Positions 44,472-53,055 of a DNA stretch of 64,000 nt are shown here, one piece after another. The stretch comes from Sulfitobacter noctilucae (GTDB lineage: Bacteria > Pseudomonadota > Alphaproteobacteria > Rhodobacterales > Rhodobacteraceae), in NCBI RefSeq assembly GCF_000622365.1, contig NZ_JASC01000002.1, forward strand, positions 1 to 64,000, read 5' to 3'. Made by a program: the position numbers and the translations under genes. Every line of letters begins with the position of its first letter. Positions within the stretch are counted from its first letter, which is position 1. The notes under the pieces are model-generated. The model ran no database searches, was not told the origin of the DNA, and worked only from the letters and a program-made list of their open reading frames with translations.

Positions 44472-45406
44472 GAGTTCACCCTCGGATCGATAAAGGCGGA
44501 CAGGATATCAACGGATAGCATCACCACAATCGTTGTCAGAGCAAAGACCAGTGTGGCACCCTGAACCACGAAATAGTCCCGGGCCAGAATGCTGTCGACC
44601 ATCAGCTTACCCATCCCCGGCACCGCATAAACGGTTTCCACAATGACGGAACCGCCCAGCAGGTAGGCAACAATAACGGCAAATAAGTTCAGCGTGGGCA
44701 AGACCGAATTGGGAAAGACATGCGTGCGAAATACCTGCGATGCGCCAAGTCCTTTGGACATCCCCGCAAGCACGTAATCGCGGTTCATTTCATCTAGCAG
44801 GGCCGAGCGCAGATTGCGCGTCAAGATCGGGACGACCCAGATGGCTGTTGTCAGTGAAGGCAAGAACAAATGACGGAAGTGTTCGGGGATCGTGGTGCCA
44901 AAGCCGCTGACTGGAAACCAGCCCAGTGTGACACCAAAGAAACGGGCAAAAAGCAGACCAACCCAGAACACCGGCATCGCCAGCCCGACCACACCCAATA
45001 TGCGGATGATCTGGTCTGCCACCCCGTTGGGCCGCTTTGCAGACCAGACGGAAAGAGCAATCACTGGCGGAAGGATCAAGACGATGGAGTAGATTACGAG
45101 AAAGAGCGTGACAGGATAAAATTGCGCGATCAACTCGGAAACGGGCACCTTAAACCGTAGCGACGCCCCCAGATCACCCTGCAGCAGATTGCCAAGATAG
45201 GTGAAATACTGCGACAGGATCGGATCATCCAGCCCGTAACGATCGCGGATGATTGCGATGGTCTCATCCGAGGCCCGGATGCCCACCAGCAGGCGGATTG
45301 GATCCCCCGGCGTATTGACCATCAGCAGGAAGGTCACAATGCTGACGCCCAGCAGAACAGGAACAGACTGAACCAGTCTGGAGACAATAAATCTGAGGGT
45401 CTTCAA
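44468..45406 (-). CDS. Dipeptide-type ABC transporter permease, DppB type
   Basis: The 312-residue membrane protein carries the DppB start FIVSRLVQSVPVLLGVSIVTFLLM in pieces, PGDPIRLLVG, the cytoplasmic loop EMNRDYVLAGMSKGLGASQVFRTHVF and VIVETVYAVPGMGKLMVDSILARDYFVVQG. Together these identify the standard peptide/nickel importer permease. A hairpin separates it from the binding-protein gene upstream. Confidence 0.94.
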   Translation of the reverse strand: MKTLRFIVSRLVQSVPVLLGVSIVTFLLMVNTPGDPIRLLVGIRASDETIAIIRDRYGLDDPILSQYFTYLGNLLQGDLGASLRFKVPVSELIAQFYPVTLFLVIYSIVLILPPVIALSVWSAKRPNGVADQIIRILGVVGLAMPVFWVGLLFARFFGVTLGWFPVSGFGTTIPEHFRHLFLPSLTTAIWVVPILTRNLRSALLDEMNRDYVLAGMSKGLGASQVFRTHVFPNSVLPTLNLFAVIVAYLLGGSVIVETVYAVPGMGKLMVDSILARDYFVVQGATLVFALTTIVVMLSVDILSAFIDPRVNS

Positions 45407-45427
45407 AACAGCACTCCGCCCGTGTTA

Positions 45428-45454
45428 GCCGGTCCAACCTTGGGCTGGACCGGC
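45428..45454 (-). promoter_or_regulatory. Intercistronic hairpin after the binding-protein gene
   Basis: GCCGGTCCA (45428-45436) pairs perfectly with TGGACCGGC (45446-45454) around a 9-nt loop, seven bases past the binding-protein stop. The same arrangement is found in the other importer operon near 12623. It likely protects the binding-protein mRNA and lowers expression of the permeases. Confidence 0.7.
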
Positions 45455-45461
45455 AAGGAGA

Positions 45462-46961
45462 TCAGTTAACGATCTCTGTTTCCTCAAGCGTCCATTGCAG
45501 TGAGGGCGTCAGGGTCAGCCCCGTGATCCGTGTGGAATAGGCATTGGCGAAAGGCGGATAGTAGAGCGGGATCTGCGCCAGTTCTTCGGTCGAGATACGC
45601 TGGATCTCCCGATAAAGATCGCCACGCTTGGTGTCGTCCCGTTCGCGCAGGGCATCTTCGACCATCTGGTTCACTTCATCGTTGTTGTAGTTTGTGTAGT
45701 AAGAGTTGTTGCCACAGCTGCCGCATACAGCCCAACGAACCGCCAGATCAGGGTCTTCGGTTTCATTGTACCACCAGTTGATCGTGACCTGATATTCACC
45801 CTTGGTCAGGCGGTCCCACCACAGGCCCCCGTCCACACGCTCCACCGTGGTCTTGAAACCTGCGGCATCCCACTGCGCTTTGAGCAGTGTCGCGGCCTGT
45901 TCGAACGAAGGCGTAATCATCAGCGTGATCTCGGCACCAAGTGCACCTTCAGCCTCAAGCAATGCGCGCGCGCCAGCAGGGTCGTAGGCGGGTGGCGCAA
46001 CATCGGCGTTATGATATGTCAACGCATTGGGCAGCGTGCTGTTTGCAACAACCGCTTTACCCAGTGTCATCGCCTTGGTTGTGGCTTCACGGTTCAGCGC
46101 CATCGCAGCGGCCTTGCGAACGTTCAGATTGTCGAATGGCGCTTTCGTATGGTTTGGCATGACACCATAGATCAGAGTTGAAGGGGCCAGCGGTACGGCC
46201 ACATTCTCGCTCGCGTCCATCTCGTCCACCTGCGCAAAGGGAACGCCACGGTTGGCGTCGATCTCACCGGCCAGCATCATCGAGCTGCGCGTATTGTCGT
46301 CCTGAACTTCAATCAGGTCTGCCCCCGCGACCTTGGGATAGCCTTCTCGCCAGTAGTTCGGATTGGCCTTGAGTGTGAGACGATCATTGGGCTTCCACAC
46401 ATCGACCATGAAGGGGCCTGACGTCACGGGATCAGCCGCAAAGGCGTCATCCCCGCGTGCCTCGACATCGCCCTTGCTGGTAATCCCTGCGTTGAAGATT
46501 TCCATGTAGGACAGCATCGGTGCGCTGGGATATTCCAGCTTGAGTTCGACTGTATCCTCATCCACTGCCGTGAATGCTTCGACCGGGGCGTAAGCCGCAG
46601 GATAGGCCGAGGCTTCATCTTTGGCGACGCGGTTGAGGCTGAACGCCACATCATCTGCCGTGATATCCGACCCGTCAGAAAATTTCGCCGCGCGCAATTC
46701 AAACGTGTAGGTCAGCCCGTCCTCGGAGATGGTCCAGCTTTCGGCAAGACCTGGCTGCAACGTGCCATCAGCATCCTTGCGCAAAAGCCGCGCATAGAGT
46801 TGGCCGAATGCTTCAATATTGCCAGCCGCTGCAGAAGCGATCGGATCAAGTGTCGTGACTTTATTTGGCGAAGCGATGCGTACAATGTCCTGCGCAACAG
46901 CTCCCCCGGCGATGCTGGCAGTTGCAATGGTTACCAAAGCCAGTCCTTTGACATTGATCAT
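45462..46961 (-). CDS. Peptide-type ABC transporter, periplasmic substrate-binding protein
   Basis: The 499-residue protein belongs to the SBP_bac_5 (DppA/OppA) family. A signal peptide (MINVKGLALVTIATASIAGG, cut near AVA-QDI) precedes the fold: VTTLDPIASAAAGNIEAFGQLY, GLAESWTISEDGLTYTFEL, FSDGSDITADDVAFSLNRV, and the C-terminal INWWYNETEDPDL. ATG at 46961 is preferred because it follows a GAGAGAG site and gives the signal peptide; an upstream ATG at 47015 would add 18 unlikely residues. It is first in an operon with permeases, ATPase, RpiR regulator and DmpA-type peptidase. Confidence 0.93.
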   Translation of the reverse strand: MINVKGLALVTIATASIAGGAVAQDIVRIASPNKVTTLDPIASAAAGNIEAFGQLYARLLRKDADGTLQPGLAESWTISEDGLTYTFELRAAKFSDGSDITADDVAFSLNRVAKDEASAYPAAYAPVEAFTAVDEDTVELKLEYPSAPMLSYMEIFNAGITSKGDVEARGDDAFAADPVTSGPFMVDVWKPNDRLTLKANPNYWREGYPKVAGADLIEVQDDNTRSSMMLAGEIDANRGVPFAQVDEMDASENVAVPLAPSTLIYGVMPNHTKAPFDNLNVRKAAAMALNREATTKAMTLGKAVVANSTLPNALTYHNADVAPPAYDPAGARALLEAEGALGAEITLMITPSFEQAATLLKAQWDAAGFKTTVERVDGGLWWDRLTKGEYQVTINWWYNETEDPDLAVRWAVCGSCGNNSYYTNYNNDEVNQMVEDALRERDDTKRGDLYREIQRISTEELAQIPLYYPPFANAYSTRITGLTLTPSLQWTLEETEIVN

Positions 46962-47232
46962 ATCATATCTCTCTCTGCGGTTAGAATCAGGGGTATGGTG
47001 GCAGATTAACATCAAAAGGCAATATTGGTAGAAAAATAACTTGGAGACGCGTTTGGGTGTTCGTGGTAGTCACCCTCCCGCCACCTTCCTGTCCTTGGTT
47101 GATGCGCCACTTGCCAATTCGAAGTCTCCTGACTTCGTCCTCGGGCAACGGCTACCTCACTTCCAACTTTGATCTGAGCCCCTAAAACTCCTCCAAATTT
47201 GTGTAGAGTCCGCCCGACCAAAGGACGGAGAA

Positions 47233-47484
47233 ATGAAGGCACGATTGCCGGACGAACAGACCATAGCGATGATCAAAGAACAGGACGCTGGTGAGAAGAC
47301 CGCTGATGTATGTCGGCGGCACGGCATCAGCTCAGCAACGTTCTACAAATAGAAATCGAAGTCTGGCGACATGCAGCCATCTGACGCGAAGCAGTTGAGG
47401 GCATTGGAAGATGAGAACGTCAAGCTGAAGAAGTTGCTGGCTGAGCAGATGCTCGACAACGCTATGCTGCGAGACATCAACTAA
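47233..47484 (+). pseudogene. IS3-family OrfA with in-frame TAG
   Basis: The frame begins MKARLPDEQTIAMIKEQDAG with the HTH part (TADVCRRHGISSATFYK) and would continue after codon 40, where TAG (47350-47352) replaces the Trp codon expected in the FYKWK motif, a single G-to-A change. The coiled-coil tail AKQLRALEDENVKLKKLLAEQ follows. The frame ends in a run of seven A (47484-47490 region), the usual frameshift site between orfA and orfB. Confidence 0.8.
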
Positions 47485-47488
47485 AAAA

Positions 47489-47897
47489 ATGGTGACGCTC
47501 GTGGCAAAGCGGAATGCTGTGGTCCACTTGTGCGAGGCGCATGGTGTGAGCCACCGACGGGCGTGTGATGTTTTGCGAGTTGATCGATCTTCGGTCCGAT
47601 ATCTGTCGCGTCGAGGTGATGATGCTGAACTGAGAGATGCAATCAAGCGAGTTTCGAAAAAAAGGCGACGGTTTGGGTGCCGCCGCATCCACGTGATGAT
47701 AGTGCGAGAGAGCTTCACAGTGAACGACAAGAAGGTGAGGCGCATATGCCGCGAAGAGAAGCTGCAGGTACGGCGCAGAGGTGGCAAGAAGCGTGCTTTG
47801 GGCACACGGAAGCCAATGGTGCTGCCGGACGGCCCGAACCAACGCTGGAACTCGGATTTCGTATCCGATGCGCTGACAGACGGGCGTCGCTTCCGTA
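47489..47897 (+). pseudogene. IS3-family OrfB, N-terminal half only
   Basis: The first 136 residues are a normal OrfB start (LCEAHGVSHRRACDVLRVDR, RRFGCRRIHVMIVRE, LPDGPNQRWNSDFVSDALTD), including the first catalytic Asp of the DDE core in NSDFVSD. After DGRRFR the frame runs into unrelated sequence and stops at 48004 inside tetR on the opposite strand. The second Asp and the Glu of the DDE triad are lost, so no active transposase can be made. Confidence 0.8.
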
Positions 47898-47900
47898 GCT

Positions 47901-48548
47901 TTAAACGCGAAAACCTGCGGCGCAGAAGCGAACGAGATGGTCGATCCGTGTGCTATCCAAGTCCACCTGCGCGCCCAACGCACCCATCCGGTTCTGTGAG
48001 GTGAGCAACGCCAGCATGGCAGAGACGGAATAGACAAACCCTTCCACAATCTGCTTTCGCGACGCCTTTGGGAGAAGATTGGAGATTTCCTCTATGAAGA
48101 CTTCTGCCACGGGATCGAAACACTCGGCCGAGATGTTTTTCCAACGGCTGTCAACCGACACAAAGGCCACGAGGCGAGCATAGTCGCGCCAGCGTGGATC
48201 TTTCGATGACAAATCAAAAAACGGACGAATAAAGGCAGCAAGGACGCGTTCGAGTGTCTGATCACCATCGGATCGAACCTGCTGAAGTGCATTCAGGCGA
48301 TCGCACGACAAGGTTTCGGCCCGGCGCGCGACCGTTTTATGAAACAATGCGTTCTTGCCGCCTCCATGATGATGGATTGTCCCCACGGGTTCACCAGCCT
48401 CCGCTGCAATTTCGCGGATCGTTGCGCCATCGAATCCCCGGTCAGCAAACACTTTCTCCGCCGCATCTAATACGCGCAGTTTCGTGGCAAGCGCCCGTTT
48501 CGACGGGGCTCTCTTTCGTTCTGTTTCAGGTGGTTGCATCTCAGACAT
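47901..48548 (-). CDS. TetR-family transcriptional repressor
   Basis: The 215-residue regulator has a TetR DNA-binding domain at residues about 20-65 (LRVLDAAEKVFADRGFDGAT, IREIAAEAGEPVGTIHHHGG) and a helical ligand domain after that. The ATG at 48548 is chosen because the in-frame ATG at 48575 lies inside a perfect inverted repeat that looks like its own operator. The gene is divergent from the flavin monooxygenase operon and should control both. Its stop lies 4 bp from the IS junction, so the last residues may be altered from the ancestral protein. In the HTH the usual YYHFGSK region reads HHHGGGK. Confidence 0.85.
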   Translation of the reverse strand: MSEMQPPETERKRAPSKRALATKLRVLDAAEKVFADRGFDGATIREIAAEAGEPVGTIHHHGGGKNALFHKTVARRAETLSCDRLNALQQVRSDGDQTLERVLAAFIRPFFDLSSKDPRWRDYARLVAFVSVDSRWKNISAECFDPVAEVFIEEISNLLPKASRKQIVEGFVYSVSAMLALLTSQNRMGALGAQVDLDSTRIDHLVRFCAAGFRV

Positions 48549-48561
48549 GGAAATATCTTGC

Positions 48562-48589
48562 CTTAACTTGAACATTTGTTCAAGTTAAG
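48562..48589. promoter_or_regulatory. Operator: perfect 12-bp inverted repeat between tetR and the monooxygenase operon
   Basis: CTTAACTTGAAC (48562-48573) and GTTCAAGTTAAG (48578-48589) are exact inverted copies separated by ATTT. The 28-bp site lies in the 61-bp gap between the two divergent starts, the normal position and size of a TetR-family operator, and should block both promoters. The site is AT-rich beside GC-rich genes. Confidence 0.85.
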
Positions 48590-48609
48590 CGCCAACAAGG
48601 GAGTACGCG

Positions 48610-49926
48610 ATGGGAGACGCGCATAAACGGCTGGCCCTGATCGGGGCGGGTCCGATGGGTTTGGCTGCGGCCAAGTTGCTGGTCGAACATGGAGTCGATT
48701 TTCAGGGGTTTGAGCTTAATTCGGGTGTCGGTGGTCTTTGGGACATCGACGCCCCACGCTCGACCATGTACGAGACAGCACACCTGATTTCGTCAAAGAA
48801 GATGACCGAGTTTTCGGATTTCCCGATGCTTGAAGAGGTGGCTGAATATCCTTCCCACCGCGAAATGAGGCGGTATTTCCAAGACTTCGCGGAGCATTTC
48901 GACCTTATCAAGTACTATCACTTCGGTGCTGAAGTGCTGTCTTGCTCGCCTTTGGGAGGTCCCGATGAGGGGTGGCGCATCACTTGGCGCAATGATGCGG
49001 GCGAGCATATCGAGGAGTTTTCAGGACTGCTCATTGCAAATGGCACGCTGAGCGAACCGAATATGCCAACGTTCAAAGGCGACTTCAGCGGCGAGTTGGT
49101 CCATTCTTCCGAGTACCGCTCCGCAAGTCAGTTTGACGGCAAACGGGTCCTTATTATCGGAGCGGGTAATTCAGGGTGTGATATTGCGGTGGATGCGATC
49201 CATCACGGAACGGCCTGCGATCTATCGATGCGGCGTGGATACTACTTCGTACCGAAATATGTTTTCGGCAAACCGGCCGACACCATGGGCGGGGCGATCA
49301 AACTGCCTATGCCGCTCAAGCGGATCATAGATGGCACAATCCTAAAATGGTTCGTGGGCAATCCGCAGAAATACGGTTTCCCCAAGCCGGATTATAAACT
49401 TTACGAAAGCCATCCCGTAGTGAATTCGCTCGTGCTCTATCATGCGGGGCACGGAGACTTGCGAATACGCCCCGACGTTGACCGCTTTGAAGGCAAGACT
49501 GTGCATTTCAAAGACGGAACAAGCGAGGACTACGACATGGTCCTTGCCGCCACGGGCTACAAGCTGGACTACCCGTTTATCGATGACGCACTTCTCAATT
49601 GGCAAGGCGACGCACCGCAACTCTATCTCAACTGCATGCATCCTGAACGGGACGATTTATTCGTGCTGGGAATGGTCGAAGCTTCAGGCCTTGGCTGGCA
49701 AGGACGGCATGAACAAGCTGAAATGGTTGTGCGCTATATCAAGAGACTGCGCGAGAATGGGGACGACGCGCGCGCATTGCAGCAAACCAAAGCGCAAGGT
49801 TTTGTGCGCGCGACAGGCGGCGTGGATTATATCGACGTACCACGCATGGCCTATTACGTTGACAAGGCGACATACCGCAAAGCCGTAACGCAGTGGATCG
49901 GCAAACTGGGAGGGCAACGGGCGTGA
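48610..49926 (+). CDS. Flavin-containing monooxygenase (FMO/Baeyer-Villiger type)
   Basis: The 438-residue enzyme has two Rossmann motifs, GAGPMGLAAAKLLVEHG for FAD near residue 12 and GAGNSGCDIAVDAI for NADPH near residue 185, and an FMO-type signature FKGDFSGELVHSSEY near residue 155. VLAATGYKLDYPFID is a further family motif. It would insert one oxygen atom into a ketone, amine or sulfide with NADPH. It leads an operon with a bile-acid-symporter-like carrier and two SDR enzymes; the GTG of the next gene overlaps its stop. A good AAGGGAG site precedes ATG 48610. Confidence 0.9.
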   Translation: MGDAHKRLALIGAGPMGLAAAKLLVEHGVDFQGFELNSGVGGLWDIDAPRSTMYETAHLISSKKMTEFSDFPMLEEVAEYPSHREMRRYFQDFAEHFDLIKYYHFGAEVLSCSPLGGPDEGWRITWRNDAGEHIEEFSGLLIANGTLSEPNMPTFKGDFSGELVHSSEYRSASQFDGKRVLIIGAGNSGCDIAVDAIHHGTACDLSMRRGYYFVPKYVFGKPADTMGGAIKLPMPLKRIIDGTILKWFVGNPQKYGFPKPDYKLYESHPVVNSLVLYHAGHGDLRIRPDVDRFEGKTVHFKDGTSEDYDMVLAATGYKLDYPFIDDALLNWQGDAPQLYLNCMHPERDDLFVLGMVEASGLGWQGRHEQAEMVVRYIKRLRENGDDARALQQTKAQGFVRATGGVDYIDVPRMAYYVDKATYRKAVTQWIGKLGGQRA

Positions 49927-50819
49927 TAGACGAGGCCGTACTCGACTTCTCTGCTGGGTCATTGACCCTTCTCAATTCAATCCTCGCCATTGTGATGTTT
50001 TCCATCGCCATTGATCTTAAACCACATGATTTCAAGATATTGGCGAAAGCACCCAAGCCGCTGATAGTTGGCTTGCTCTCACAGTTCGTAGTGCTTCCGG
50101 TGCTGACCTTTCTGCTCGTGCTCGTCGCCCAGCCTCAGGCCTCTATTGCCTTGGGACTGATCCTCGTGGCGGCCTGTCCGGGCGGCAACATCTCCAACTT
50201 CATCACGCACCGTGCAGGCGGAAATTCAGCGCTTTCAGTGTCGATGACAGCCTTTGCCACTGTCGGCGCAATCGTACTGACACCGCTCAATATCGCGTTC
50301 TGGGGGGGGCTTTATGGGCCGTCCGCCGAAATCCTGCGCGCAACCGCGATTGATCCGGTCAGCATTGCCATCACAATCAGCCTCATGTTGATCTTGCCGC
50401 TTATTCTTGGCGTGATGCTAAACATTCGTCGCCCCGATATTACCGCCAAGCTGCGTGGACCATTGCAATGGGTATCCATGGCGGTTTTCATCGGTTTCGT
50501 CGCGATAGCACTTGCCACGAACTGGACACTGTTTCTGGCTTTCGCGGGTGGCATTGCAGGATTGGTGATTGTCCACAATGCCCTCGGGCTTGTTGGCGGT
50601 TATGCAACGGCAAGTCTTGCGGGATTGTCCCCTTTTGACCGCAGAGCGGTGACCATCGAGACAGGCATCCAGAATTCCGGCCTCGGGTTGGTTCTTATCT
50701 TTGGTTTCTTTGGCGGACTTGGCGGCATGGCGATCGTCGCGGCATTTTGGGGCGTCTGGCATGCAATCTCGGGATTGATCCTTGCGGGTATCATGTCACG
50801 CAAGGTGGCTACATCATGA
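49923..50819 (+). CDS. Bile acid:sodium symporter family protein (BASS/SBF)
   Basis: The 298-residue membrane protein has about nine to ten TM helices. Family motifs are IAIDLKPHDFKILAKAPKPL near residue 35, LVAACPGGNISNFITHRAGGN near residue 85 with the sodium-site GN, and TIETGIQNSGLGLVLIFGFF near residue 245. Proteins of this family import organic anions with sodium. It starts with GTG overlapping the monooxygenase stop and overlaps the epimerase gene by ATGA, so it probably carries the pathway substrate or product. Confidence 0.9.
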   Translation: MIDEAVLDFSAGSLTLLNSILAIVMFSIAIDLKPHDFKILAKAPKPLIVGLLSQFVVLPVLTFLLVLVAQPQASIALGLILVAACPGGNISNFITHRAGGNSALSVSMTAFATVGAIVLTPLNIAFWGGLYGPSAEILRATAIDPVSIAITISLMLILPLILGVMLNIRRPDITAKLRGPLQWVSMAVFIGFVAIALATNWTLFLAFAGGIAGLVIVHNALGLVGGYATASLAGLSPFDRRAVTIETGIQNSGLGLVLIFGFFGGLGGMAIVAAFWGVWHAISGLILAGIMSRKVATS

Positions 50820-51745
50820 CGCGCATCCTGATCACAGGTGGCGCAGGTATGATTGGTTGCGCGCTGGCAGAGGCACTTCCGGCCAAGGATATCATAGTTA
50901 CAGATCTCGCGCGCGGAAACGTGCCAGAGCAGGTGCAGTTCCAGCGAATGGACGTCACCGGGAGCGATCCCGATATCGTCATCGGGCAACTGCGCCCTGA
51001 TGTCGTCGTTCATCTTGCGTCGATTGTGACACCGCCGCCGGGCATGACCCGCGACACTGCATTTGCGGTTGACGTCACAGGCACGCGCAACGTTCTAAAT
51101 GCCTGCGTAAAGCACAAGGTGAAACGGCTGGTGGTCACCAGCTCTGGTGCTGCCTACGGATACCACGCTGACAACCCGATCCCGCTGACCGAAGAGGCCG
51201 CCTGTCGGGGGAATCCCGAATTCGCATATGCCGACCACAAGCGTCAGGTCGAAGAAATGCTTGCGGTCGCACGACAACAACACCCTGAACTTGAACAAGT
51301 CGTCTTGCGCATCGGTACTGTTCTGGGTGCGGGAACGGACAACCAGATTACTGCGCTTTTCCGGCGGAAGCGTCTTCTTGCCATCAAAGGCAGCGATAGC
51401 CCATTCGTGTTCATCTGGACGCGCGACCTCGCCCGTATCGTCAAGCGCGCTGCGACTGATGGGCCGACGGGCATCTACAACGTCGCCGGGGATGGTTGGC
51501 TCTCTGTTGACGAGTTGGCAGCGGCACTGGGTAAACCGGTTCTGCGCCTACCCGCATTGGCTGTGAAGGCTGCACTTGCAGTGGCGCATCCATTGGGCCT
51601 GTCACAATACGGGCCCGAACAGGTGCGGTTCTTGCAATATCGCCCGGTGCTGGACAACAGCCGACTAAAGCGGGTTTTCGGCTATACGCCAGAGCTGAAT
51701 TCCGCTGAAGTATTCGATCTTTGGCGGCGCGAGGCATGTGCATGA
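50816..51745 (+). CDS. NAD-dependent epimerase/dehydratase-like SDR
   Basis: The 309-residue extended SDR has the NAD motif TGGAGMIGCALAEAL, VVHLASIVTPPPG, the Ser of the catalytic triad in VVTSSGAAYGYH, and YADHKRQVE where Tyr and Lys of the usual YxxxK motif read Y-A-D-H-K. Extended SDRs of this type act on sugar nucleotides or, as in 3-beta-hydroxysteroid dehydrogenases, on steroids; the operon with a monooxygenase and a bile-acid-type carrier favours a lipid-like or alicyclic substrate. Overlaps: ATGA at both ends. Confidence 0.88.
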   Translation: MTRILITGGAGMIGCALAEALPAKDIIVTDLARGNVPEQVQFQRMDVTGSDPDIVIGQLRPDVVVHLASIVTPPPGMTRDTAFAVDVTGTRNVLNACVKHKVKRLVVTSSGAAYGYHADNPIPLTEEAACRGNPEFAYADHKRQVEEMLAVARQQHPELEQVVLRIGTVLGAGTDNQITALFRRKRLLAIKGSDSPFVFIWTRDLARIVKRAATDGPTGIYNVAGDGWLSVDELAAALGKPVLRLPALAVKAALAVAHPLGLSQYGPEQVRFLQYRPVLDNSRLKRVFGYTPELNSAEVFDLWRREACA

Positions 51746-52512
51746 AGACAGCGGTAATTTCAGGCGGAAACGGCGGCCTGGGGCGAGCGATGGCCGATCA
51801 GCTTGAAGCCCAAGGATGGCATTGCGTGCTGTTGGACGTGAACATTGCGGGCCTTGCGAAATCCGGTAGCCGCACGCCAATAGCTGTGGATCTTACGGAT
51901 CAAATTGCGCTGAAACATGCTGCGTCCGAAGTTATCACTGCGCGCCCGTCAATCGACATGGTGATCTATAACGCGGGAGTGACGCAAGTCGCTCCGTTTT
52001 ATGAGACGGATGCAGATAGTCATCGGCGGCTCTTTGAGATCAACTATTTCGCCGCTGTTGAAATGGCTCGAATTTTTCTGCATCCGATCCGTGAAAGCCG
52101 CGGCACACATTTGGCGATCTCCTCGGTCGCTGGCTTTTCACCGCTATATGGTCGCACGGCTTATGCTGCATCGAAACATGCGATGCAGGGCTTCTTCTCC
52201 ACTCTACGTTCGGAAGAAATGCCTTTCGGCGTGCGCTGCTCTATCGCGGCCCCAAGCTTCGTCGCAACCAACATCGGTAATGCCGAGCGCGGCGACGACG
52301 CAATCATGCGTCCCGGCGCAGCGGCGGATGGCTTAGATTACATGACCCCAGAGATGGCCGCGAAAGTCATTCTGAATGGAGTAAAGAGAAGGCGGGAATT
52401 CATACCTGTCGGCCGTGTTGCCCGTCTGGCAACGCTGCTGGTTCGCTTGTCGCCCGCACTTTATCAGTGCGCCATGCGCCGCAATATCCGCGCAGACATA
52501 TCCAAGAAGTAA
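51742..52512 (+). CDS. Short-chain dehydrogenase/reductase
   Basis: The 256-residue classical SDR has the cofactor motif SGGNGGLGRAMADQL, IYNAGVTQV (NAG motif), the catalytic Ser in LAISSVAGFSP and the YAASKHAM (YxxxK) active site. The C-terminal tail (LATLLVRLSPALYQCAMRRN) resembles SDRs that are membrane-associated. ATG 51742 overlaps the upstream stop. It is the last gene of the operon and would oxidise or reduce a hydroxyl/keto group of the pathway intermediate. Confidence 0.9.
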   Translation: MKTAVISGGNGGLGRAMADQLEAQGWHCVLLDVNIAGLAKSGSRTPIAVDLTDQIALKHAASEVITARPSIDMVIYNAGVTQVAPFYETDADSHRRLFEINYFAAVEMARIFLHPIRESRGTHLAISSVAGFSPLYGRTAYAASKHAMQGFFSTLRSEEMPFGVRCSIAAPSFVATNIGNAERGDDAIMRPGAAADGLDYMTPEMAAKVILNGVKRRREFIPVGRVARLATLLVRLSPALYQCAMRRNIRADISKK

Positions 52513-53055
52513 GCGCCTTCAGTCCGACGCCTCGAAAGCGTTCTTTCGAGTGGTAAAGCGGTTATATTTATTGAAGCAGCGACGGCAACAAGCACTCAAC
52601 TCCCGCTGCAGTTTGCTTCGAACTGCGTGCAGCAGCCGAATTCTACAGCAGAAAAACAGTGATTCTCTTTGACTTTACGCTGCAATCATTTGGATTTGTT
52701 AAAATCGTCCGTGGCTAACTGGGCCTGCGACCTAACTGTCTGATGGTTTGTTGTTAAAAATTGACGCCGTCAGCCAAAGCCCGAGGCGGCTCATGTAGGA
52801 CTGAAATAAGTCCGATGAGCGCGCGACGGCGTCCATAAAAATCCTTACTTACAAAAACGCATTTAAAAGCTGTCCGTTCTCAAAATCTGTCCAAGACTTT
52901 GCGTGCACTCCGCTCGCGGTCAAACTCTTACAGCTTGTAAGGCACGGCAAAGCAGCCAAAATTCAGCTTTTTCTAAAGGTTTAGGGCCGCTATACCCCAA
53001 TTTAGGTATGCGCCCCAACGAAGCGGTCACTCCTAACGATCGAGGTTTTGTCCAG
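52513..53055. other. 540-bp intergenic region
   Basis: No gene longer than about 60 codons with a recognisable domain is seen. The region contains a strongly folded 71-nt element (52763-52833, entered separately). Upstream of the next gene the open frame extends to 52903, but the codons before 53056 have no family features. Confidence 0.4.
52763..52833 (-). ncRNA. Structured element, possible small RNA or attenuator
   Basis: GACGCCGTC (52763-52771) and GACGGCGTC (52825-52833) form a perfect 9-bp outer stem. Inside are a second stem, GCTCAT (52789-52794) with ATGAGC, and a terminal hairpin GGACT-GAAATA-AGTCC. On the minus strand the outer stem is followed by CAATTTTTAAC, which resembles a weak intrinsic terminator, so the minus strand is the better candidate for a transcript. 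No known RNA family was recognised; the minus strand also allows a 20-codon ORF. Confidence 0.4.

Larger units (their letters stand above)
47170..47897 (+). mobile_element. IS3-family remnant, truncated at the tetR gene
   Basis: The element starts with an IR-like TGATCTGAGCCCC (47170-47182), followed by orfA and the first half of orfB on the plus strand. Its right half is missing: transposase similarity ends at about 47897, four bases before the stop codon of the convergent tetR gene. OrfA also carries a nonsense codon, so the element is dead. It is related to, but clearly different from, the element at 54995-56239. Confidence 0.8.

Noticed and set aside
52763..52833. Hammerhead or twister ribozyme
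   Set aside because: The fold is compact, but the conserved cores (CUGAUGA with GAAA, or the twister internal loops) could not be matched.
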